Assembly: GCA_020426505.1 (NCBI GenBank)
Contig: JAGQPX010000124.1
Location: 1 to 55,008 of the forward strand
DNA: 55,008 nt
From: Planctomycetaceae bacterium
GTDB lineage: Bacteria > Planctomycetota > Planctomycetia > Planctomycetales > Planctomycetaceae
Direction of reading: 5' to 3'
The notes under the pieces are model-generated. The model was not told where the DNA came from. It made no database searches and saw only the letters and a program-made list of their open reading frames with translations. Numbering within the stretch: position 1 is the stretch's first letter; each line of letters begins with the position of its first letter. Positions 18,201-24,600 of this stretch are shown here, piece after piece. The position numbers and the translations under genes are program-made.

Positions 18201-18416
18201 GTCGCCCCCGGCGAGTGCTGGCTCCTTGCGATCAAGTCGCAGCCCTGCTTCACGCGTGTCCGAGCCGTGACACTCAAAGCAGCGAGTCTCAAGCAATGGA
18301 CGAATGTCCCGCACGAAATCGAGAGCGTCTTCAGCGGGAGATGCTGCCGGATCGAATGACATTGCCCCCAGAGTGAGGAACGTCAGAAGCAACACTCGCA
18401 ACCGGGAACAACGCAT
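15273..18416 (-). CDS. Planctomycete PSD1 cytochrome c / DUF1549 / DUF1553 protein
   Basis: 1047 residues. A signal peptide ([16 protein letters not shown]) is followed by the planctomycete cytochrome c motif CFECHG (Cys 46, Cys 49, His 50) and the usual [14 protein letters not shown] and MPP segments. DUF1549 follows ([34 protein letters not shown]) and includes a second CxxCH ([10 protein letters not shown]). An extra domain of roughly 180 residues with a jelly-roll look ([20 protein letters not shown]) sits before DUF1553 ([30 protein letters not shown]). These proteins are exported, probably haem-binding, of unsettled function, and are often linked to polysaccharide breakdown. Unlike the pair at 46-50 kb, no DUF1501 partner is adjacent. 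GAGG precedes the ATG. Confidence 0.9.
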   Translation of the reverse strand: [1047 protein letters not shown]

Positions 18417-18614
18417 TGCAAAGCCTCAATGATGAGACAGGTGGGACATCAGGAGGGCGACCGTCGCCATCGGAGGCATTTCCTCCCAACCGCGGGCCAC
18501 AGCCGTAAGACTCAGTCAATCAAACGAACCTGCACGTGTCAAGATTCGCCTTTTTCTCCGGGGTTTACGTCACTCCAGCCGCGGTGATCCAGAGACTTCT
18601 ATGACTGATGGTCA

Positions 18615-19442
18615 TCAGACGAAGAAATCAGGCATGAGTTCGCCGCCGGGGGTGACGGCATACTTGTCGAAGTCGGTGACGCCTTCTTCGCGAAGAAGGT
18701 CTTCGTCGACGAAGAAGTTGCCTGTGCAGTTCTTGCTGTCTCTGGTGAGGATCACATGAGCTGCGTCACCCATGATCTCCGGCTTACGGGAACGGCTGAC
18801 CATCTCATCACCGCCGAGCAGGTTCTGGACAGCCGCGGTCGCGATTGTGGTGCGCGGCCACAAGGCGTTGAAAGCGACTCCCCGGTCTTTGAATTCAGTT
18901 GCCATTCCGAGCACGCATTCGCTCATGCCGAACTTGGCCATCGAGTAGGCGACGTGACCGGCGAACCATCGGGCCTCCATATTGAGCGGCGGGGAGAGGT
19001 TCAGCACGTGTGCATTGTCCGACTTGAGCAGATGCGGCAGGCACTTTTGCGAACAGAGATAAGTGCCTCGCACGTTGACAGAATGCATCAGGTCGTACCG
19101 CTTCATGGGCGTTTCCAGAGTACCTGCGAGGAAGATCGCACTGGCGTTGTTCACCAGAATGTCGATGCCGCCGAATGCATCGACGGTTTTTTCGACTGCT
19201 GCTTCGACCTGCTCCTCTTCACGAATGTCTGTCTGCACCGCGAGGCCTTTGCCGCCCGCTGCTTCAATCTCTTCAACGGCGGAGTGGATCGTGCCGGGGA
19301 GCTTGGGATGTGGCTCGGCGGTCTTCGCGATGATCGCAACATTCGCCCCATCCTGAGCCGCCCGCAGGGCAATCGCCTTACCGATCCCACGACTGCCGCC
19401 GGTGATGAAGAGTGTCTTGCCTTGCAGTGTGCGATCGCTCAT
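18615..19442 (-). CDS. Short-chain dehydrogenase, HSDL2-like
   Basis: 275 residues. It has the NAD(P) fold GGSRGIGKAIAL, NNAS, and the catalytic YSMAK. The stretch AKTAEPHPKLPGTIHSAVEEIEAAGG is the hallmark of hydroxysteroid dehydrogenase-like protein 2, here without the C-terminal sterol-carrier domain of the animal protein. AGGAA lies in front of two ATGs (19448 and 19442); the second gives better spacing. It is probably the last gene of a leftward set with the kinase and acyl-CoA dehydrogenase upstream, so it may oxidise or reduce a hydroxyacyl or ketoacyl intermediate. Confidence 0.85.
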   Translation of the reverse strand: MSDRTLQGKTLFITGGSRGIGKAIALRAAQDGANVAIIAKTAEPHPKLPGTIHSAVEEIEAAGGKGLAVQTDIREEEQVEAAVEKTVDAFGGIDILVNNASAIFLAGTLETPMKRYDLMHSVNVRGTYLCSQKCLPHLLKSDNAHVLNLSPPLNMEARWFAGHVAYSMAKFGMSECVLGMATEFKDRGVAFNALWPRTTIATAAVQNLLGGDEMVSRSRKPEIMGDAAHVILTRDSKNCTGNFFVDEDLLREEGVTDFDKYAVTPGGELMPDFFV

Positions 19443-19477
19443 TGTCATTTCCTGAATCGGAGTGAATGTCTGAGATT

Positions 19478-19583
19478 GGGTGGCACGCCCTGAACATCGG
19501 GAGGGGCGTGGAGATTGACGTGTAATGACGTTGGATCTGATAACCGTGCGCCACGCCCTTCCTCCCGTCAGGGCGTGCCACCC
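19478..19583. repeat. Large interrupted palindrome (GGGTGGCACGCCCTGA arms)
   Basis: The 16-base arms GGGTGGCACGCCCTGA (19478-19493) and TCAGGGCGTGCCACCC (19568-19583) are perfect complements; inside them CGGGAGG pairs with CCTCCCG and CGTGG with CCACG. The ~40-base interior is not paired. It looks like a REP/MITE-like dispersed element. It sits between two same-strand genes and would fold in their mRNA. Confidence 0.7.
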
Positions 19584-19601
19584 GGTTGGACTGATTGCGT
19601 T

Positions 19602-20672
19602 TCAAAACTCGCCTGAGTTGATGGCATCTATGCCGCGAGTGCCAAGGGCGGCGACGGTGTCATTCAAGTGGGCGAAGCGTTTGTCCTGTGTGTGACCTCG
19701 ATGGTAACGGGCGTAAATCTGCTGAAGGATCACGGCCAGCTTGAACAAGCCAAAACTGTAGAAGTATTGAATCCGTGAGACGTCGAAGCCCGTGCGATCC
19801 GCATAGCGGTCGGCCAGTTCGCTACGGGTCAGACTGCCGGGGATGGTTGTGGGGCCGAAGTTAATCATTTCGCTGAGCGGCGGATCGCCCGCTTCGGTCC
19901 AGTAGGCGAGGGACGTGCCCAGATCGGACAGCGGGTCGCCGATGGTTGCCATCTCCCAGTCGAGCACTGCTTCAATGTGTGTGAGGTCATTCGGATCGAG
20001 AACGAGGTTGTCGTACTTGTAGTCGTTGTGAACAAGGACCGCGCCACCGTCTCCCGGCATGTGTTCGATCAGCCATGCACTCAGCTGTTCGACGTCAGCG
20101 TACTCGTCGGTCTTCGCCTTCTCATATCGCCTGGCCCATCCGGTGACCTGTCGTTCGACATATCCTTGTGGCTTGCCGATGTCAGCGAGACCCGCACTTT
20201 CGTAATCGAGCAGATGCAGATCGGCGAGGTTGTCGATGAATGACTCGCACAGATTGCGGGCCAACATCGGATCATCGGTCAATTCGTCTGGCGCATTGGA
20301 CTGCCGCAGGATGACACCTTTTCGACGCTCCATCACATAGAAGTCGTCGCCAATGATGTCGTGATCCTGACAGAACAGCAGTGGCTTCGGTGCGGGGGGA
20401 TAGACCTCGCACAACCGTGAGAGCACCCGGTACTCTCGACGCATGTCGTGGGCCGACTTCACCTGATTACCGAACGGCGGGCGACGCAGCACCAACTCCT
20501 GATCACCAAGTCGGATGAGGTACGTCAGGTTCGAGTATCCGCTCGGGAATTGCTCGACCGTCAGTCCGCCACTCGCGTCCGGCAACTCGGCGAGCAGGTA
20601 CTGCTCCAGAGCGTTCGTGTCGAGCTCTTCGCCTTTGCGGATGGCTTTGGGCTGGTCGATCGAGATTGTCAT
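19602..20672 (-). CDS. APH-family kinase (ACAD10/11 N-domain / LvaA-like phosphotransferase)
   Basis: 356 residues. It has the protein-kinase-like aminoglycoside phosphotransferase fold: GYSNLTYLIR (nucleotide loop), VLRRPP with the ATP lysine region, catalytic VLVHNDYKYDN (Asp 217) and metal-binding VLDWEMATIGDPLSDLG. The family is best known as the N-terminal half of human ACAD10/11 and as LvaA of the Pseudomonas levulinate operon, where 4-hydroxyacyl-CoA is phosphorylated at the 4-hydroxyl. The gene next upstream is an ACAD11-like dehydrogenase, so the two halves of ACAD11 appear as separate genes. Antibiotic resistance is unlikely given this context. The start codon has only a weak ribosome site. 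Confidence 0.85.
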   Translation of the reverse strand: MTISIDQPKAIRKGEELDTNALEQYLLAELPDASGGLTVEQFPSGYSNLTYLIRLGDQELVLRRPPFGNQVKSAHDMRREYRVLSRLCEVYPPAPKPLLFCQDHDIIGDDFYVMERRKGVILRQSNAPDELTDDPMLARNLCESFIDNLADLHLLDYESAGLADIGKPQGYVERQVTGWARRYEKAKTDEYADVEQLSAWLIEHMPGDGGAVLVHNDYKYDNLVLDPNDLTHIEAVLDWEMATIGDPLSDLGTSLAYWTEAGDPPLSEMINFGPTTIPGSLTRSELADRYADRTGFDVSRIQYFYSFGLFKLAVILQQIYARYHRGHTQDKRFAHLNDTVAALGTRGIDAINSGEF

Positions 20673-20678
20673 AGTGTT

Positions 20679-20731
20679 AGCTTATGGCGAATGGCTGTTG
20701 GCTTATCGCTGACGGCCGAAGGCTTATCGCT
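20679..20731. repeat. Three 21-base-spaced repeats around the acyl-CoA dehydrogenase stop
   Basis: GGCTTATCGCT occurs at 20700-20710 and 20721-20731, and the variant AGCTTATGGCG at 20679-20689, giving an exact 21-base period of about two helical turns. The last copy includes the TAA stop of the leftward dehydrogenase; the rest fills the gap to the kinase gene. Confidence 0.5.
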
Positions 20732-21929
20732 TGGTCTCGACGCCGTATTGTTTGAGCATTTGGCGGGCGATGACGCCTTTGTGGACTTCGTCCGGTCCGT
20801 CGTAGATGCGTGAGGCGCGTTCATTCCGGTAGAAGAAGGCGAGGATCGTGTCGTCACTGATGCCCATTGCTCCATGAGCCTGGACCGCTTTGTCGATGAC
20901 ACTCAGCATGACGTCGGCGACGTAAAACTTGATGGCGGAGATCTCGACGCGGGCATCGCGACTGCCGACCTGATCGATCTTCCAACCGGCATGCAACACC
21001 ATCAGGCGAGCCGCGTTGATTGCTGCACGACTCTCGGCGATCCAGTTCTGAATCGTCTGTTTCGTTCCGAGTGGGACACCGGGGGCCACTTCGCGAGAGG
21101 CGGCTCGTTGGCACATCAGATCGAGTGAACGCTCTGCGATGCCGATCCAACGCATGCAGTGATGGATGCGTCCCGGACCAAGACGCGACTGAGCGATCGC
21201 GAAGCCGGCGCCTTCATCACCGAGCAGGTTCGCGACCGGCACGCGGCAGTTCTCATACTTGACCTCGCAGTGCGAGTCCCAGTCACTTCCCCCGTGTCCC
21301 ATGCAGGAGATGTTGCGAACGAGATTGAAGCCGGGCGTGTCGGCCGGAACGATGATCTGGCTCGCACGTCCATGCGGCGGTGCGTCCGGGTCGGTCACCG
21401 CCATCACGACGGCAAACGCAGCCCCATCGGCGGACGACGTGAACCACTTGTGGCCGTTGATGACGTATTCGTCCCCTTCGCGGACGGCGGTCGTGTTCAT
21501 CCACACAGGATTCGAGCCGGGACGATCGGGCTCGGTCATGGAGAAGCAACTACGACTCTCTCCTGCGAGCAACGGCTTCAGCCACTTCTCTTTCTGTTCA
21601 TCGCTGCCGTATTCGATCAGGATTTCCATGTTGCCCGCATCGGGTGCCTGGCATCCAAAGCAGAAGTGACCGTACGGACTGCGTGCCAGTTCTTCGCTGA
21701 CCATCCCGTGTTCGAGGAACGAGAGTCCGACGCCGCCGTACTCTTTGGGGATTTGAGGCAACCACAGCCCCATCTCGCGAACCTTGTTCCGCTTTTCCTC
21801 GAAGACGGGGAGCAGCTCACGGAAGGACTTTTCACGGGCCATCTCCTCGATCGGATAGACCTCGGTCCGGACGAACTCTCGAATGCGGGCGAGCAGATCA
21901 CGGGTCGAGTCGGGAATCGAAAAGTCCAT
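20724..21929 (-). CDS. Acyl-CoA dehydrogenase, ACAD11-like
   Basis: 401 residues, full-length ACAD fold: N-terminal helices with a WLPQIPKEYGGVGLSFLEH segment, FAD-binding FSMTEPDRPGSNP and NGHKWFTSSADGA, then the C-terminal helical bundle (QAHGAMGISDD). The closing YDGPDEVHKGVIARQML replaces the common GTSEIQ motif and is the form seen in ACAD10/11 enzymes. With the neighbouring APH kinase it probably removes phosphate from a 4-phosphoacyl-CoA to give an enoyl-CoA. It is a cytoplasmic flavoprotein; electrons, if released, would go to the EtfBA encoded 2 kb away. AGGTGA precedes the ATG. Confidence 0.9.
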   Translation of the reverse strand: MDFSIPDSTRDLLARIREFVRTEVYPIEEMAREKSFRELLPVFEEKRNKVREMGLWLPQIPKEYGGVGLSFLEHGMVSEELARSPYGHFCFGCQAPDAGNMEILIEYGSDEQKEKWLKPLLAGESRSCFSMTEPDRPGSNPVWMNTTAVREGDEYVINGHKWFTSSADGAAFAVVMAVTDPDAPPHGRASQIIVPADTPGFNLVRNISCMGHGGSDWDSHCEVKYENCRVPVANLLGDEGAGFAIAQSRLGPGRIHHCMRWIGIAERSLDLMCQRAASREVAPGVPLGTKQTIQNWIAESRAAINAARLMVLHAGWKIDQVGSRDARVEISAIKFYVADVMLSVIDKAVQAHGAMGISDDTILAFFYRNERASRIYDGPDEVHKGVIARQMLKQYGVETKR

Positions 21930-21956
21930 GGGTCACCTGAGGGCGGAAGTTGCGAA

Positions 21957-22676
21957 TTAGCGATAGGTCCATTCGCCCGGGTTGGGCAGATGTGGCAGTG
22001 CATTGAACCGGTCGAGTGTAAACCGGTCGCCGGAAAAGGCAAACTCGGTCAGCGAACAGTTCCAGACTCGCCAGCCGGTCGCGAGAGCGGTCAGGTCGTC
22101 ACAACCGACGGCTCGCTGAAGGGCAACCGTAACCGGACCAACAGACGTGAACACTGCGATTGTGCTGCCGCGTGCGGCGGACCTCATGATCTCGGTGAGA
22201 GAGTCAATAACTCGCTGTCGAAACGCGATCCACGTCTCCACCTGTGCGGGAAAGTCGTCACCAGCGACCCATCTTTCAGCTGTCGCCTCAAACACTCGTT
22301 GAAACCGTCTCGCCCGTTCGTGATGTGTGCCTTCGGCTTGTGCTGCCTCCAGCAGCGGTCCAATCTCCGGATACCTCTCGACGATCGCCGGTCCATGATC
22401 GAGCATCAACCGGTCGACCTGGTGCTCATCCCACGCAGGCAGCGCCGTTGGTTCAGGCCACGCCAGATCGGCACGACGTACTGCCCTTCCCGCGAGTTCA
22501 GCGGTCCGTTGCTGTCGAATTCGCGGCCCGGTGTAGATGGCATCGAAGTTGAGCCCGATGGCTGCCCAGTATTCACCGAGTTTTAACGCTTGCGTTTCAC
22601 CATGCGGACTGAGTACGTCATAATCATCAGAGAGGAAAGAGGCCTGACCATGTCGCACGATCACTAGTCTGCTCAT
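21957..22676 (-). CDS. Histidine phosphatase superfamily protein, second catalytic His absent
   Basis: 239 residues. The N-terminal RLVIVRHGQASF supplies the RHG motif with the phospho-accepting His. The position that normally reads SHGG near the C-terminus reads FTSVGPVTVAL here, so the second active-site His is not present at the expected place. A reduced or changed activity is possible. It is the first gene of the leftward set (28 bases before the acyl-CoA dehydrogenase start) and divergent from the TetR gene. ATG 22676 or GTG 22682 may be the start. Possible roles are removing phosphate from an acyl-CoA intermediate or a regulatory binding function; both are inference. Confidence 0.8.
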   Translation of the reverse strand: MSRLVIVRHGQASFLSDDYDVLSPHGETQALKLGEYWAAIGLNFDAIYTGPRIRQQRTAELAGRAVRRADLAWPEPTALPAWDEHQVDRLMLDHGPAIVERYPEIGPLLEAAQAEGTHHERARRFQRVFEATAERWVAGDDFPAQVETWIAFRQRVIDSLTEIMRSAARGSTIAVFTSVGPVTVALQRAVGCDDLTALATGWRVWNCSLTEFAFSGDRFTLDRFNALPHLPNPGEWTYR

Positions 22677-22796
22677 TCGCACCGCCTCGATTTCCGATGT
22701 TGGTTGAGAAAGTCCAAATGAAATCTCAGCGTCAACGAATCCATCAACAGGCGAGTCGTCAGGAGTCAGTCATCCATCATTAGAAGATTGACAGTC

Positions 22797-22812
22797 TACC
22801 GTACGGTCGGTA
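22797..22812. promoter_or_regulatory. Candidate TetR operator between divergent operons
   Basis: TACCGTACGGTCGGTA contains the perfect palindrome ACCGTACGGT (22798-22807) and an outer TACCG/CGGTA symmetry. It resembles the TACCGACCGnTnGGT sites bound by TetR-type regulators of acyl-CoA catabolism (for example PfmR of Thermus), differing mainly at two central bases. It lies between the leftward phosphatase/dehydrogenase genes and the rightward tetR, where it could control both. Confidence 0.5.
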
Positions 22813-22901
22813 ACATGCAAGGGTGGGGTGACGTCGGCTGACGGATCGTGTAAATATGTCGTTCTGGTGTCACAAGTTGAGCTTCCAGTGGGAGAAGAGT
22901 C

Positions 22902-23519
22902 TTGGCCGTTCAAGCCACAAAACCGGATACGAAAAACGGCAACACGACCCCCGCCGAAGATCGCACCGCCGAGATCTGCCTTACCGCTGCGCAGGTGATC
23001 TGTGAAAAGGGCTACGACGCCACGAGCATGAATGACATTGCTGCGGCTGTCAAACTCACCAAAGCCGGTCTCTACTATTACACCTCCGGCAAACAGGATT
23101 TGCTGTATCGGATCATCGACTACGCGATGGGGCTGATCGAGGAGATCTCCCACGAATGCGAACAAATCAACGATCCTGAAGAGCGACTCAAACAGATCAT
23201 TCATCGCCATGTGATTACCACCGTCGACGGTGGCGGATCAATCACGATTCTGGCGAATGAAATGAACGCGCTTTCTCCAGAGCAGCGGGAGGAGATTCGC
23301 GTCAGGAAGCGAAGCTTTCTCGCGCTCACGCGGGAGACTCTCTTCGAACTGCAGGAAGCCGGTCGTCTCAATGATCTGATCCCGGAGATTGCGGCGCTTA
23401 ACATTTTTGCCACCATTCATGGAATCCCACGGTGGTACAACTCCGATGGCGATATGCCCTCGACGGACATCGCTGACCAGATTTCGCGGTTTCTCCTGAA
23501 CGCCCTGCTCAAGTGTTGA
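22902..23519 (+). CDS. TetR/AcrR family transcriptional regulator
   Basis: 205 residues. The N-terminal HTH (residues ~20-66: ICLTAAQVICEKGYDATSMNDIAAAVKLTKAGLYYY…GKQDLLYRI) is canonical TetR, followed by a helical ligand domain. The start is TTG at 22902, supported by GGGAGAAGAG a few bases upstream. It heads a rightward series with etfBA, the Fe-S quinone oxidoreductase and acyl-CoA dehydrogenases, and is divergent from another acyl-CoA gene set. An acyl-CoA-responsive repressor of both arms is the simplest reading; the palindrome at 22797-22812 is the candidate site. Confidence 0.9.
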   Translation: MAVQATKPDTKNGNTTPAEDRTAEICLTAAQVICEKGYDATSMNDIAAAVKLTKAGLYYYTSGKQDLLYRIIDYAMGLIEEISHECEQINDPEERLKQIIHRHVITTVDGGGSITILANEMNALSPEQREEIRVRKRSFLALTRETLFELQEAGRLNDLIPEIAALNIFATIHGIPRWYNSDGDMPSTDIADQISRFLLNALLKC

Positions 23520-23591
23520 TCATTCCAGGTGTCCATTTTGGTCGGCCATCTCACCCACTCATATTGATCGCTGAAGGATGGAAGAAGTCGC

Positions 23592-24395
23592 GTGAAGATT
23601 CTCGTTTGTTTGAAGCAGATCCTTGACCCGGATATCCCGCCCCGCGACTTCGCCATCGACCGAGACAATCGTAGAGCCGCTAGGGGCTCTGCGAATCTCG
23701 TCACCAACATCTTCTGCGAAAACGCACTGGAGACGGCTCTTCAGTTGCGTGAGAAGGCCGAAGGGGAGATCACGGCATTAACGTTCGGTCCATCCAGTGC
23801 TGAGGACGTGTTGCGAAAGGCACTTGCTCTTAAGGCTGATCATGCCTGTCTGGTTGAGGACGAAGCAGGCGAGTATCGCAACTCCGCGACGACAGCACTG
23901 GTTCTTGCAGCGGCCATTCGGAAACTCGGCGAGTTCGACCTGATCATGGTCGGACGCGAAGCAGGCGACTGGGGCGCCGGTCAAACAGGTGGACTGCTCG
24001 CGGAGCAACTCGGACTGCCAAGCGTCTCCTTTGTCGACTCCATCGAAGCCACCGCCGATGGCGTCACACTTAGACGACAAACCGAACTCGGCTGGGAAAA
24101 AGTCGAAGCGACGACACCTCTCGTGGTGACCATCACCAACAACGACGAGAACGTCCCCCGCATCCCCAAGACCCGCGACATCATGATGTCGGCCCGCAAG
24201 CCGGTGACGAATTGGAAGCTCTCCGACATCGACGTCACCTGCGATGACATCACAGCGGCCGGGACTGCACTGGAAGTCGTTGATCTGGCCATTCCGGAGA
24301 AAACGACCGAGTGCGAGTTCATTGAGGGGGACTCCATTGACGAAAAGATCGACGCTTTCGCCAAGCGGTTGGCGTCGATCGTGCAAAGTGCCTGA
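23592..24395 (+). CDS. etfB: Electron transfer flavoprotein subunit beta
   Basis: 267 residues, usual for EtfB. It begins KILVCLKQILDPD and carries the family signature around LVVTITNNDENVPRIPKTRDIMMSARKP. The AMP-binding region (MVGREAGDWGAGQTGGLLAEQL) is complete. Start GTG at 23592 has GGA/GAAGAAG just upstream. It accepts electrons from acyl-CoA dehydrogenases together with EtfA. It follows tetR by 72 bases. An unusual 205-base spacer, rather than the normal tight junction, separates it from etfA. Confidence 0.95.
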   Translation: MKILVCLKQILDPDIPPRDFAIDRDNRRAARGSANLVTNIFCENALETALQLREKAEGEITALTFGPSSAEDVLRKALALKADHACLVEDEAGEYRNSATTALVLAAAIRKLGEFDLIMVGREAGDWGAGQTGGLLAEQLGLPSVSFVDSIEATADGVTLRRQTELGWEKVEATTPLVVTITNNDENVPRIPKTRDIMMSARKPVTNWKLSDIDVTCDDITAAGTALEVVDLAIPEKTTECEFIEGDSIDEKIDAFAKRLASIVQSA

Positions 24396-24486
24396 CGATC
24401 CACGACGCCAACCGGCATCACCACCGCGAATCAGTGAACAACTCACGACCGCGACATCGTGAATAAGTAAACTTCAGGGAGCTCTG

Positions 24487-24511
24487 AATCTGAGATCTCA
24501 AATCTCAGATT
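24487..24511 (+). repeat. 10-bp stem hairpin in the etfB-etfA spacer
   Basis: AATCTGAGAT-CTCAA-ATCTCAGATT is a perfect 10-bp inverted repeat with a five-base loop. No T tract follows, so it is not a standard terminator. It may set the relative expression of etfB and etfA or be a remnant of a dispersed repeat. Confidence 0.5.
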
Positions 24512-24600
24512 TGACTACTGAAGACTGAAAACCAAAGCCTCGAATCACAGTCGTCGAACACGATCCAAAACATCAGCGTGACATCTCACTGAGGACATCT

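Noticed and set aside
19602..20672. Aminoglycoside resistance gene
   Set aside because: The APH fold is present, but the ACAD11-like neighbour and acyl-CoA context point to a metabolic kinase.
21159..22586. Rightward 475-residue frame opposite the acyl-CoA dehydrogenase and phosphatase
   Set aside because: Antisense shadow; composition unlike a real protein and no motifs.
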